Assembly (NCBI RefSeq): GCF_002994745.2
Contig: NC_037091.1
Span: forward strand, 30,138,289 to 30,202,288
DNA length: 64,000 nucleotides
From: Rosa chinensis
Lineage: Eukaryota > Streptophyta > Magnoliopsida > Rosales > Rosaceae
Direction: 5' to 3'
This document shows, in pieces, positions 12,503 through 25,288 of this stretch; the first letter of the stretch is position 1, and each line of letters starts with the position of its first letter. A program made the translations under genes and the position numbers. The notes below the pieces were generated by a model. That model saw only the letters and a program-made list of their open reading frames with translations. It ran no database searches and was not told the DNA's origin.

Positions 12503-13621
12503 TTAATAGATTGATGTTCCATCATGAGGCATTGGAAACCGGCACAAGGGGCATTGATGATTGATCTCCAACCACCGAACAACGCAATCTCCATGAAAAA
12601 AATGTAAGCAAGGCAAGCGAGTAGCTTCAACTCCGGCTTTAAAGTCCTCCAAACAAATACTACACAACCCAGCATGTCTCGCAGTTTCCACACTCTCGAG
12701 TCTCACTTTCTTCAAATCCTCTATCGCTGATTTACTTGCTGGGATGGTCATGGCGATATATGTTTCCATGGATTCCAATGTAGCCCCATCAATCTCCTCA
12801 TTACCATTATCATATGTTTCCATTAGCAATTCGTTCAGCATAAAATAATCTTCATCCTCAGTATCATGATCAATGGACGAATTATAGGGATATTCATGAG
12901 GTGGCCGATTTTGATACTGATCAACCGCCTCAATATCTCTATAGTTCACCAGCTGAAAATCCTCAATATGATGATCATCATTTGTTTCTGTGAACGTAGG
13001 AAGATTCCTTTGAAGCTACTCATGGATGCCGATAACCGCTGCATCCACATGATTAATATCATAATATAACTTGGCTAACATTGCATCCAAAGGATCTCCA
13101 CATTCGATCTCGCTATCGTCATTATTTGGTTCAACGATTAAATCAAAACCTCTTTGCTTTGCAACCCTATCATGATCAAAATAGTCATCCGTGTATATTT
13201 GATCAAAGCTATATGAATCATCTTCCTCATCACTGGGAACAATATTTAGATCTATGTATGATGCATCATGTATTATGGTCACATCAATATAACCATTATT
13301 AACGGTGCGGTCCATATTCCCAAGAACAAGAAACTCAGATATCTTTGCAACAATAGTTTGCTGCACCTGCCGTGGAACACCCATGTCTCCAAGAACCCTA
13401 GTGACCTCAGTGAACTGCATATCACAGTTGTTGTGAAGGAAGGTAATGGTTTGGCTCGGTTCGGTTTTGATTGACTTGAAGAGATAAATATGAATGGGAA
13501 GGCTCATAGTTCCCTGTGGGATTGGAACCCACTCTACCTGGGTGCGATAGTCGACGTAGTGGTCATGTCTAAATAAAGCCTGGCCGTCGCTCACAGAAGG
13601 AACTGCAACTCCACCGGACAT
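12503..13621 (-). pseudogene. RING-H2 E3 ubiquitin ligase gene with one in-frame stop
   Basis: Single-exon minus-strand reading frame of 373 codons from the ATG at 13621 to the stop at 12503, interrupted only by a TAG at 13018-13016 after the first 201 codons. The N-terminal part (PSQTITFLHNNCDMQF, VPRQVQQTIVAKISEF) is unrecognised. An acidic middle follows, then a canonical C-terminal RING-H2 finger (CSICLEDF...LPCLHFFHGDC...CPLC) with spacing CX2C-X14-CXHX2HX2C-X10-CX2C. The family transfers ubiquitin from E2 to targets. The stop separates the N-terminus from the RING. An internal ATG at 12841 could still give a 112-residue RING protein. A spliced intron around the stop would be only about 49 nt, implausibly short for a plant. 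It could be a null allele, a recent pseudogene or a sequence error. Confidence 0.8.
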
Positions 13622-13679
13622 CACAGCCCTAATGCGAGCTCGCTAAAACCCTACTGAATTGACAGAGTTTGATCGATGT

Positions 13680-13715
13680 TCAATTTCTCTCTCTCTCGCT
13701 CTCTTCCTCTCCTAA
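13680..13715 (-). repeat. CT-rich leader tract of the RING gene
   Basis: CT/TC-rich stretch 60-95 bp upstream of the ATG, as often seen in plant 5'UTRs (GA-rich on the transcript strand). Confidence 0.5.
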
Positions 13716-13729
13716 TTGGTTTTGGTCCA

Positions 13730-15050
13730 TTGTTTGTTTTTATGGTAGGAATTCTGCTTTTATAATTAGCCTCAACCAAGGAATTGCCCAATCCTTGTTA
13801 TAGTCGGAAAGCGATTATTATTATTTTTGGCCAAGAACCTTATATAATTATATATTTATCATCAACTCCCTTTCCCTGTTCCCTGTCTTCTCAGCTAGGG
13901 TTGTAAATGAGCTTGAGATATCTTGATTTCGTATCAAGCTTGGCTCAATTTGTTATTGGCATTGTTGCTAGCTTGAAAGCTCTTAATTAACAAGTCTTAC
14001 TATGTGCTTTAAGGAATTGTATATATTTGGATGAGATAGATCCTCAGGATTCAATAGGATATTAATTTCATTGTCTATCTTCTCATGATTTTCATCAGTC
14101 ATGTTTGTACGTTAAACGAATAACAATTTTTTTTCGAATGGAGATTTATGACACTCCAACTACTTAATCCACATACTTCGCATTTATTAAATTGCATTAT
14201 ATTATCCAAACAAGAAGAAAATATTAAAAATTAGAATATAATCGAATGGATGTTGTAATTTATAATGGCTATAATTATCCCAAACTCCATTTGTTAATTA
14301 AACTTCTTCTTTTTTTTTAGGGAATATGTCAACTTTTTATAGATCTGCGAAATTACACATAACGACCTACCTTATATGGTTGCCAAAAAGAGTCATTATC
14401 TAAGCAATTCAACCTTTAAAAAACAATGAAGCACATCCACTGCCAATACTTCCCTAAGCTTGTCTCAGTTTCGATGAGTGTATCTCCCTCCCTACCCATA
14501 ACTACTCTAGTCCCTACAAACACCCTACTTAATTTAACATCCAACTACCAACGTCTCTCTTCTTAATTTTCATTCCTCTAACATTCTACCAAACTCATTC
14601 AATTACACTACTGCTTATACTCTTCTGCAACAAAACCTTTACAATCTGGGCTACCTACCTAGAGCATCCATCATCATCCCATCAACGCACTTTTTTTTTT
14701 TTTTTTTGGAAAGCCTTCAGCACACTCTAAATGACATTAATCTCACTCTTACACAAAACCCCTCTTCATTACCAGAGCTCTTCTGGATCTTTAATTAAGT
14801 CATTTCCTTTTCTTTATTTCTCTGCTTCTCCCATTTTACCCAAGACATTTGCTCTTTCTTAAACGAAACGAGTTTTACCTCATCATTTTTGCTTCTTTGC
14901 CTTTCTAGTGCAATTCTGTGAAACTGATGATGCCTCAGTCATAAAATTACTGGGACAACTCCAATCACTCGCATCAATCTAGAGAACCTTGTTTTTCCTA
15001 TGAGATCTATGGTGCCTATTTCAACCCTAGCCTCCTTGCCCCTCAGTTCA
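13730..15050. other. Intergenic spacer, no gene seen
   Basis: AT-rich sequence with poly-T at 14691-14707. No ORF longer than 60 codons of recognisable type, and no paired TIRs with a duplication found. Confidence 0.5.
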
Positions 15051-15059
15051 AATCATGAA

Positions 15060-15850
15060 TACCCACCTTTCTCATATTCCTCCACTTGCTATTAGCCCTA
15101 CACAACTCCCCACCCAAAACACAAACCCGAACCCTAGACATGGAAATTGAAAATGTTGATACCCAATATCTTATCATTCGCATGAGAAAAAGGCTATGCC
15201 TTCGTAACCTAAACCAAAATGTTCGACTTGTGGCTGTGATTTTCGCAGACAAAGTTCCCCACAATGCCCTCAACTATTGACATGCTGAAGAATGCATTGG
15301 ACTCTTTCAGCGTGATTGGCATTACGGCCAAAGATGAGAGAAATCCCACTAATCGCCTCTTTGCTGTCACAGTCCGAAGTGATGAAGGAGCAAAGGAGAC
15401 AATAGAGAACTTAACATGGTCTGTCAAAGGATACTCTATCCATATCCAACACTAGCCAAAGCACCTTGCTATTAAAGAACTGCTAACCAACAATATTGCT
15501 TTTTGGGTCCAAATTAAAGGAGTGCCCCCTCTATATGTTTGTTGTGTCAAATGTGGAGGAAATTGTAGAGAAGTTTGGAGAGTTTATGAAGATGGATGAT
15601 CCTCTAGAAAGCGCAGATGGCACATATAGCTTCCTACGTGTCTGAATCATGCTTGATGTTAGAGACCACTACCTCCTGGGTTCAAACTACCAAGGGAAGA
15701 TGGGGAACAATCATGTGTAGAGTTCAAATTCAAAAAGCAATCTCATTTCTGCTTCTGCTGTGGACATCTTGGGCACATTGAAACTCCGCAAATTCCCTGT
15801 CCAAACGCGAATGAAGAAAGACCGGAGGACATTGCCTATGGTGAATAGAT
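15060..15850 (+). pseudogene. LINE ORF1-like remnant (DUF4283 / zinc-knuckle type)
   Basis: Several overlapping frames together resemble the N-terminal protein of plant non-LTR retrotransposons: an initial MEIENVDTQYLIIRMRKR segment, then a block containing LFAVTVRSDEGAKETIENL, then FWVQIKGVPPLY. A cysteine/histidine cluster FCFCCGHLGHI near 15745-15780 resembles a CCHC zinc knuckle. Frames change repeatedly and stops intervene, so the gene is dead. No poly-A tail or TSD was identified. The family call comes from the DUF4283-then-knuckle order and is moderate. Confidence 0.5.
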
Positions 15851-15939
15851 GATAACAAGTGCTTTCAGGCCACCATCACAACAAGCCCAAATTCTCCGGC
15901 CAACAAGAAGACGGAGAAGTGCATGCCAAAGAATTAACT

Positions 15940-16219
15940 AACTAAGATTGAGTTAAGCTACTCCGTTGACATCCTCCACCAATAAGTAGGGAAAGCGCGG
16001 CTCTTGCCACACAATGGGCAGCATTATTACACTCTCTAGGAATATAACCCAAACTATAAGACTGAAAATGACTCTCAAAAGTACATTTGCTTCATCAACA
16101 AGAACTCCATCTAACCTGAGGTCATCATGGTTGGAATTTAATGCTACGAAGATAGATTGGGCATCACATTTGGAAGTGGAATTCAATTTTGCTTGTTGGT
16201 GATCCATTGATACCACCAA
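15940..16219 (-). pseudogene. Plant RNase H-like (RVT_3) retroelement fragment
   Basis: Minus-strand frame with NHDDLRLDGVLVDEANVLL, then after one frameshift YIPRECNNAAHCVARAALSL. The IPRECNNAAH..A motif is the C-terminal signature of the RNase H domain that ends many plant LINE polyproteins. About 90 codons, with the frame change near 16060. Opposite orientation to the ORF1-like remnant next to it, so the two need not be from one insertion. Confidence 0.6.
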
Positions 16220-16224
16220 ATTAC

Positions 16225-16644
16225 AAGTTTATTATGGAAAAAAAAAAATTGCGTTATATTTTCACAATTTTTGTTGCCCCAAACTATTGACAAAAAACAG
16301 TAGATGAAACTGAAAAGATTTTACGCATTACTTGGTACAAAGATTCTAGAATGACAATTGTTCCCAATTACTAAATTTTCATTTTCTTTCTCGTAAATTT
16401 TGATGCATAAATTAGGGTTAAATGTTGGAGGAGATGGAGAAAGAAAACTTGTTATGTCTTTGGAAATATTATTAGAGAGACTATGATTAAAAACCATTAG
16501 TCTGAGGAAGACGTTTAATTGAACGGTACCTCTGGGCCAACCATGAAGATCAAGAGGACATGAGTTTGAAGATGCAAAAGGAACGCCGGGTTTGTCAAAT
16601 AAGGAAAAAAAAATTATTTTATTTTATTGTTCTTTTTTGGTCCT
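16225..16644. other. Spacer between LINE debris and MULE, no gene seen
   Basis: AT-rich sequence with an A-run at 16239-16248 and no recognisable coding or repeat structure. Confidence 0.5.
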
Positions 16645-19600
16645 TATTAATCGGGGAAAAAACTTCATATGGTACCTGGACTCTCATCAAATGCACTTTT
16701 TGGTACCTTAACTTTTAAAACTACCCTGATGGTACTTGAACTAAAGCACCGTTACTGCAGATGGTACTTCCATCTATTCTGCCGTTAAATTTGCTTAGTT
16801 GGTGCCAACGTGGTCATAAAAGTTCTGAATAAGCTCTGGGCAAAGGGTAATTTTACCCACAAGCTTTCTTACTCTGCGTTTAAACCCCAAAAGTTCATTT
16901 TTCCTTTGAAACACTCTGTCTAATCCCTAATGAGTGAATGAGATTCGATTGAGAGGAAAAGATATTCAAAAGTTAGATTATGGTCCCCTTGTGAAGGCTA
17001 CAAAGCCTTTACACTGAAAAGTGAGATTCGAGATGGTGGAAATCAAAGATATGGAAGAGTTTTGGGGAGAATTTCGGATTTCGAGTCAACCCACATATAA
17101 TAGTAAGTGTTTGTCTCTTTTTATTGTGGTTCCTTTATATTTTATTTCAATCTTTTATGCACGAAATTGATTGTTTTGAAGAAGATTTGTTGGTTGTATT
17201 GATGAGGTTGATGCGTGGATGTGGTTGGATGAGTGGGTACTATTGAACGATGGGCTTGTGAAGCATATTTTGGCAGTATTTGGGTTTATTAATTGGGTCT
17301 TTGAAGATATTAATGCTTGTGTTGGTATATGTCTTCAGCCAACTCTTCAATTATTCCAGACTTATCTATAAATATAGATTAAGAAAGACATTGGTGTTGC
17401 TGCTTTGTGTTTTGTGTGGTTTGATTATTGGGTGGCAAAATATGTGGTCTGACTTTTCGTTATGAATAGTAATAGGGACAGTTATTCCATATATTTTGAT
17501 ATTGAAAATAAAAATTTTGAAATCGACACCGATCGTTCTTTTCTGAGTGAACTAAAAAATGCGTTTTATAGTTATCAGACTTCAATTTCATTGTTTGAAG
17601 TTAGAGGAGAATAAGCCAATTTCAAGCCAACAAAAGTTTATTGTGTTTGGCTGCAGGAGAACAAGCTTATAAGTCAATATATAAACATGCTTTTAATCTA
17701 CTCATGTTATGGTAACCTAATAAATATATTTGAATACTTTCCCGAGTTTTCTGTTCTAATAGGCCACCTACTTCATATCGTACTTAACAATTTGTATTTA
17801 AATTACCTTGAAAGCTTATATGTGTTAATGCTTGATTATTATAGGTCAATGTTTCGCTCTTCAAATACATCATGGAGGTGATTTTGTCAAAGAGGCTGCT
17901 GGGCATAAATATGAGGGTGGTCAACTGTGTTGGGCAAAGTTGCTGGACCCAGACAAGATTTGTTGGATAGAGCTCAATACTTTTGCTTGGAGGTTGGGAT
18001 ATAGGAAGCCACCAGTGCACTATTGGTTCAAGTATTCCAACATGTCAGTATTCTTGCCGATCACCAAAGATGAGAATGTACAAAAGATGATAAGGCTATT
18101 GCCAAGTTCCAGGATTATTCAAATTTATTATGTTCGTGGAGGGCAGAGGCAAGTCAAACTTGCTGAAATGGAGTATATGGATCCCAAACATGAGGAGATT
18201 ATACCACATGTAGATTTCATTCCTGAGATTGTCTTAAAGCCAATAAAAGCATATGCAAGGAGTGAATGCAGTATAGAAGAAAATACAATTGGTTAAAGAA
18301 AGGCAAGAGACATAGATGCGTGTGAAGGTTATAATGAAGATGATGATGACAATTAATGTACATGATAGAGTGAATATAGATGAAGATGGAAGTGATTACG
18401 TGGATAGTGATTATGAAATATTGCCAGGGGATGAAGGATATGGTGAAGATGGACAATATAACTTGGAATATGAGGAGAATGTTGATAATTGTGATGTGTA
18501 TGATGAGTATGCTAACATGGGATTCAATGGTGAAATTTCTGACCATAGTCATGATAGTGAAGAATTGAGGGATTTGGTGGAAGAGACTGAAAGTGATGAT
18601 AAAGAAGGTGAGTCAACAAGTAAACCAAAAAAAAATAGGAGACAAAAACTTATGAGAGGCAGAACTTGAGTTCCTGAGAGAGACATGAAGGATCCACAGT
18701 TTGAAGTTAACCAACAATTTGCCAACGCAGCACAATTCAAGGCTGTTGTAAAAAAGTATGCTGTGAAAACTGAATATAATATGTTTTTTTAAGAAGAATG
18801 CAGGTGTTAAAGTAGAGGTTGCATGCGGAAAGAAGCACAAGGGTAAAAGGAAGACTTGGCCTTGTCAATTTTGGATCTCTGCTAGTGTAATCAAGGGTAA
18901 AGAACCAGAATTGATTATCAAGTCAATCAATTTGAATCACAAGAATTGTGAAACTGTTTCAAGAGTAAAGCTTTGAACTTCTAATTTTTAGCAAAAGAGT
19001 ATGTACAAATGTGGAAAGCTGATCCATTTATGTCTAGAAAACTCTTCTAAGAAATAGTATCTCAAGATTTTAGTCAAACCATTTCACACAAGCAGGTTAT
19101 AAGAGCAAGGAGGCTAGCTGCACTTATGAATTCTGGGAATGAGGCAGACCAATATAATCTCTTGGAAACCTATGTTGAGGTATTGAGACAATCAAACCCA
19201 TGGTCAACTATTGAATTGGTAACTGATATGGATGGAGGTGTTAGGAAGTTTAAAAGATTCTATGTATGTTTTTATGAATGCAAGAGGGGTTGGATGGCTG
19301 GTTGTAGATCGTTGTGGGGTTGGATGGCTGCCATATAAAGACAAAGTACCCTGGTCAGTTGCTCTCAGCCATGAGAATTGAAGCTAACAATGAGATGTTT
19401 CCCATCCCTTATGATGTGGTTCAGATGGAGAATTACGAAACTTGGTGTTGGTTCCTAGCGTACTTGATTGGAGATTTAGAAATGCAAAATGATTTCAGCT
19501 ATGTATTTATGAGTGATAAACAGAAAGGGCTACTAGATGCGGTTAATGACTTAATGTCAAACAGTGAACATAGACACTGAGTAAGGCATCTACACAACAA

Positions 19601-20273
19601 TTTCAAAGTTAAGAATCTTGAAATTGTGTTGAAGCATCTACTTTGGTCAGCTGCTAGGGATACTACAAAGACATGGTTCAACAAGCATTGGGAAGATATT
19701 AGAGCAGTTTCAGCAGATGCAATCGACTGGTTAAATAAACATGAGAACCCTAAACACTGGAGTAGATCTCATTTCAGGGAAGAGAGCAAGTGCGATATGC
19801 TATTAAATAATCTATATGAAGCCTTCAATGCAGCAATCTTAGACTGTAGGGATAAGCCTATGTTGGTGATGCTTGAGATGTTGAGACAAAACCTGATGGG
19901 AATGAATAACAGAATGGTAGCTGGTATGAAGTGGAAAAGTGAAATTGGTCTTAGAATTCAAAAGATTATAGAAAAGAATATCAACAGATCAAGGGAGTAC
20001 AACAGCTTCAGATCAAGTGACTATGTATTTGAAGTGCAAGGGAAGAAAGGAAGTGTCTTATAATCTCAACACATAGTGGACTTGGCTAAGGGTACATGCA
20101 TGTGATGCCCCGAAAATTTGTATTTATTTTCCAATGATTTTTCGGAATTATTTTATGGTTATTGGACAGTTTCGTGGCTCGTGAACAAAGCGGAAGTGTT
20201 TCGGACGAATTTTTATTCGAAAAGTGTGGATTTAGGGGGGGTTCAAGGTTGACTTTTGATACGTTGAGATTCT

Positions 20274-23200
20274 TGATACGCTCATAGCAAGCGCATATAA
20301 TTTAACCCTAAAAATATCATTATTAGCATAAGCAAGTAGGGATCGATCTAATCCGGGGATTGAGGGTGCATCTGTCAAGGTAGGACAATTAAACAATTAA
20401 TAAAGACACAAAGTATATTATTTACAAAAATAAAATAAAGTATATACATAATTACGAAATTAAGGGGGGATTTAGGTTTTGGTTTTCAGAAATAAACTAA
20501 GTAAAGAAAACAAAGAAAACTAAAAACATAATTACACGAATGGAATGAGAGAACAAAGATCAAAACCGAAACTATGATCAAATTCGATTAAACCCTAATA
20601 TTGTTCATCTAAGTCATGAGAAAGGAATTGATCATGTGAAATATTCGAAAGCAAATAATTTCCCATTTTTTACTTTTCAATGCTAATTAACCTAAGTGAA
20701 AGCACAAAGATTAATCCTATCAAACATGTAATCAAGCCCTAGAAAGCTAGTCAATCATGACATGTTTAACGCATGAAACACATAGAAAGGCTATCAACTC
20801 AAGTGTGCAACTTAGTATGAAAAAATCCACCTAATTGCAATCCTCTTTAATTAAATTCGGTTTTTGTCCAAAACCTTTACTACTTCGATTCAAGTTAAAC
20901 AAAACAAAAAGTTGATTTCATGTTCTTAAATCTAGCACCATTCATATCAAAACCCTAAGTGTTTCGAACCACATAAGATTAAAATACAAAAGATATCTAT
21001 AAAGCAAATTTAATTAAACAAACTCACATAAGCAACTCTCGAATTACAATAATAAAATCTGAAAATTTCATTCAATCATATAAAATTTCAGAATTGAAAA
21101 TTTTGTTCAAACATAAACGTCAACTAGTACGTAACCAACGAATTCAAAACAAGGTTTACAAAGGAGAGGTCGAATTACACCGTGGATGGAAGATGAAGAT
21201 GGATGATTAACGTTGTGGTCTCTTGAAACTCGAAAGCAAGCTTCAAGGATGGGGATGGATGGTGGTGCTCAAGGCTTCTTCTTCTTCCTTTGGCCTTGCT
21301 TGAACCCGTGGAGATGACTAGAGGATGGAGAGAGGAAGAGAAAAGCTCACAGCTATGCTAGGTATTTTCTGAATTTTTCTAAAGTGTGTGGAACCCTTTG
21401 TAGACGCAAGAAATTTAATGAAAATAAAATTCATTAAATAAATCGGTCAATCTTTGAAATTTTGACTAAACAAGCTTAGTTGGCACATGAGTCCTACAAA
21501 AGGCACACGTGGCTCATATGTCACCAAAATTATGTGAGCTTCGAGGATGACACATGTCAAAACACGAGTGATCCATTGATTGAATGACGTGGAAGCATCA
21601 ATTGTGGAAGCTTCAAACTATCGCTGATTGATTGTTGCTCGAGTTAAGCATTTAAAGCGGATCAATCGTATTAAACTGATTGATCTCGACAAAAATCAAG
21701 TATTAAATACAAATATTGATCAGATTAAATTGTTTAATTCTGATTGAAATCAGGTATTAAATTCAAATATCAATCAGATTAGATTGTTTAATTCTGATTG
21801 AAATCGGGCATTAAATCAAATCGAAATTGATTGACATATTCCTTAAATAAAAGATAATTAAATCAATCAATTAAAACTGATTGATTTAATTACACAAATT
21901 ACGGAATGTGATTAGTGTTATGTCATCAAGAGTTCGAGACACCGATACTATAAATACCCCCTCTCAAATCAAGAGAAGGACTTCAGCCAGAAAAGAGAAG
22001 GAAATACTCTCAAAATTCCTGAAGCCTCCCAAGCTCGTGTGAAGAACCCTCAAGCTGCCAAATAGTCGGTTCATCACCAACCTCAAGCCAAAGCACTCGT
22101 CACGTGTCGACTCTCGTGACCCTCTTCCAACTCAAGATCAAGCGTCAAGCCCTTGAGTGAAATTCATCGTCGGAGATCGAATCAGAGGATCACCAAAGAT
22201 TGTAACCTGCACTTGAATTAATAAATATATTATTTTTGTACACGTGTCTGCATCTTATTTGCTTTCAGATTTCCATGTTTACACCCTTCTCATCGTCAAA
22301 GAGGTGAGTATATATAGGAGCACGACTAGGGTTCACAAAGCAATCAGAAATTTCCACATAGCTTCCACCAATAGGAATTCGCCAAGTAAGCTTTGTGATG
22401 TGGCCCAACCAATCATAGAATGCCAAGTAAGCCTTGTGATGTGTTCCAACCAATCAAAATTCTCTAAAATACCTCCCTAATATTTAATTGCTGAATTTCC
22501 TTGAAATTATTCTGATTTTCTTCATGAATTTTGGCCAACATTCCTTTAGGGAATTTAGGGATGAATCTAAACGCCTTTTTAGCTTTTCCTTGGTGCACAC
22601 ATATTTTCCTTCCATAAATATCTCCCTTGAATCTCTCTTGGCGTCATCTCCTTGATTATTTCTGATTTTCACGTTGGCAATCACACCAAATTATTCCTCC
22701 AACAATATTTCTTTCCATAAAGTCTCCCAAGAAAATCTCTCCTTGAAATCCTCAATCAATCATCTTTAATTCCCACGTTGTCACCTTGTTTTTCCCTTAA
22801 GTATTACACGGCAAATTTAATCCCCAAGGAAAATATATTTTCCTTTTTAAAAACTCTTCCTTGATTTCCTCTTGCTTTGGACGGCAAAACTCTTAAGTCT
22901 CCACATTTTTCTCTTGACATAACAAAAACCCTAGCTCACATGGGCCTTCCTCCATTTTTGTCGAAAATCCAAGCCTCTTGATAATTCTTGGGCTTCTTGC
23001 GTCACCTTCTTGCCATGTCATCTTCTAGAGTCTTCAAGAAGCTTCTCTCATGCCATGTCACTTCATTAATTCGATTTCCATTCTTGGTTGGCTCAAGAGT
23101 CTTGTTTTGGCAGGCTTTCCTTTTCTGGACAGGGTTTCCTGGTTGAAACAGGAAATCTTCATTTCTGCTCACTTGTGCTGCCCTTTGTATCTCATCCTGT

Positions 23201-23512
23201 CTCCCTCCAACGTTGGCTAGCTCCTCTTTCCATTTATGAGCTCGTTTCAACTCATTTATTCCAAGGTCCTGAAAATAGAAACTGTTACCAAAAATAGAAA
23301 CTTTCTAAAAACAAGAAATGACAGCTTTCCTAAACTCAAATGGGAAACTTTCTAAAAATGAAAAATAGAAACTACAAAACGGAAACTTTCTACAATTAGG
23401 AACTTTCCCATTCGAAGAATGGAAACTTTCCAAAACAAGGATTCTTTAAGGAAATAACGCAGGAAATGTAGGGAAATAGCAGTTAAAACATCGCATTAAA
23501 ATGCTCCTATCA
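20274..23512 (-). mobile_element. LTR-type insertion, family B copy 1, inside family A
   Basis: Begins TGATACGCTCATAGCAAGCG and ends GCTCCTATCA; perfect TSD attct (20269-20273, 23513-23517). Length 3,239 bp, or about 2.35 kb without the nested 885-bp element. Strand assigned from a TATA-like cctatatata motif near 22310-22320 read on minus; this is tentative. No pol genes, so a long solo LTR or a non-autonomous LTR element. Homologous to 25289-27268 and, inverted, to 42846-46903. Confidence 0.85.
21399..22283 (+). mobile_element. Solo LTR, family C, nested in family B copy 1
   Basis: An 885-bp insertion starting TGTAGACGCAAG and ending CATGTTTACA, flanked by ccctt (21394-21398, 22284-22288). 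The uninterrupted sister copy of family B at 25289-27268 reads straight across this site near 26378, confirming the insertion. LTR-like layout on the plus strand: TATA box ctataaatac near 21950, then a probable transcript start and a polyadenylation-type A/T-rich end (aataaatatat near 22220). Sole member in the window. Confidence 0.87.
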
Positions 23513-24305
23513 ATTCTTCGAAAAATTCCTTCACAAAAGTTGTAGAGCGCGTCGGTACGAATTCGTGGATATATGGAACGCGGAAATCAAAGTTAGTATG
23601 AGAAAATTATGAGCGTTTGAAAATTTGGAAAGTTATTATATATAGGGGTTTTCTTTTTTGGAAGGTTACTATTTTCATTTTGGAAATTTCCATTTTCAGA
23701 AACTCAGAAACTCTCCGTTCTCTCTCCTGATTTTCGACTGACTCGACCAGGATCTTGTCGACCCTACCCGGCTTTATCGGCGATCTCCGGCGACCTCTAC
23801 TGGTGAAACTTTCCAGACCGACTCGCCACCTTGTTCCGCTCCTCCCTGTGGTGGCCTCTACCGGTGATTCTCCTCCACGGCAGCGCTGTAAGGCGGCAAA
23901 GTTTAAGGTATTCGGACCCGATCGGAAATCCTTGCTCCACAGACGTCATGGTTTCAAGTTTTCTTGGTTAAGTTCATAGGAGCCTCCTTGATCTATCTGT
24001 GGTGTTTGTTTGGATCGATTCATGTCAGAATCGTATCAACTCAAGGTGAACAGTTCATGACGGCTTGTGGCGGCGATAGGTGCGATTTAGGCCTAGTTGG
24101 CTTGAACCTCAGGTACTTAACGAAGTATTCTTGGACGGTTAGTTGGTGGGTAGGCTGTTTTGTTCTGTATTGAAGACGCAGCAAGAATTTCAGGGTGAGT
24201 AATCTCACAAGGTTCATTTACGAACGGAGTTACCATTATTGTTTTGGCGTTATTTATTTAACTGCAAACTATAGTTGGTATTAGTAGGCATTCCTGAGCG
24301 AATGA

Positions 24306-24309
<4 letters not shown>

Positions 24310-24339
<30 letters not shown>
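24310..24339. repeat. (TA)n microsatellite in family A LTR
   Basis: TA run in the LTR body; the other family A copy has a similar but shorter TA/TG tract near 34625-34650. Confidence 0.9.
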
Positions 24340-24341
<2 letters not shown>

Positions 24342-25288
24342 TTGTGAGTGATGTGTGATGAATAATATGCATGATTGTGTTCATATTATTATTGAAGACT
24401 GCTTTTCAGGAAACAATATTATGAAAAAAGATGTTTTCTATTGTTTGAAAAGTAGTGAATTTGATGTTACATTTTTGAGTCAAGCGTGAATCATTTTAAA
24501 TGTGTTGGTCCTTGTACCAAGAGTCGCAGATGGTGACCAACGGTTAATTCTAAGACCAGACGGGGTCTGAAAATCATATGTCACAGATGGTGACAGGTCG
24601 CAGATGGTGAGCACGACAAGAAATTGGGAATCATGCCTTCGGCCGGATGAGTGGTTACGATAGTTAGGGCTCTAGTCTGTTAGTCATTATAGCTTATGAG
24701 AGTAACGGTCGAGGTTGCTGGAGACTCATAAGTATGTAGTTTAAAGGAGAGTTCCGAGAGTATTCTTCTTTTATTGTTTAGATGAGACTTGAATTTCTTC
24801 GTGATGGTTAAGTTAGCAAATAGAACATTGTCACAGCGGTGACTTAAGTTGCCCATTCGGTGGAAATGATATGGAATGTTAGAAGGAATCATAGTTGCAT
24901 TGTTTCCTTAAGCTGTTTTGTGTGAGTTGTTGATTGATGTTCATGAGTTACTCATACGAGCTTTCATAAGCTTACCGGATTTGTTGTGTGACAACCCGGT
25001 GCACCATTCAAACGGTGTAGGGGTTAATCCTGTAGGTCAGGGTAATCGTGAGTGAACCTGAGGTAGTTTGTTGGCAGCAGAACGGGTAGGAAGCAAATTT
25101 TGTTGGTTTTGCCATTGTATGACTTTGGCTATGTAGTAAGCTCTGAGGAGCATTTAGGCTTTATTTTGTGATGACAATTTAATTCGTAAGCTTATGTAAT
25201 ATATGACTCTGTGGAGCGGGTCAATATTGACATAGTGGGTTTCAGTGCATCAATTTGTACTTGGGTTAAAGGGAAGATGTTTCCATGT

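Noticed and set aside
12970..13020. A 49-nt intron that would remove the RING gene stop codon
   Set aside because: GT..AG can be drawn, but 49 nt is below the practical size for plant introns and the sequence is not U-rich.
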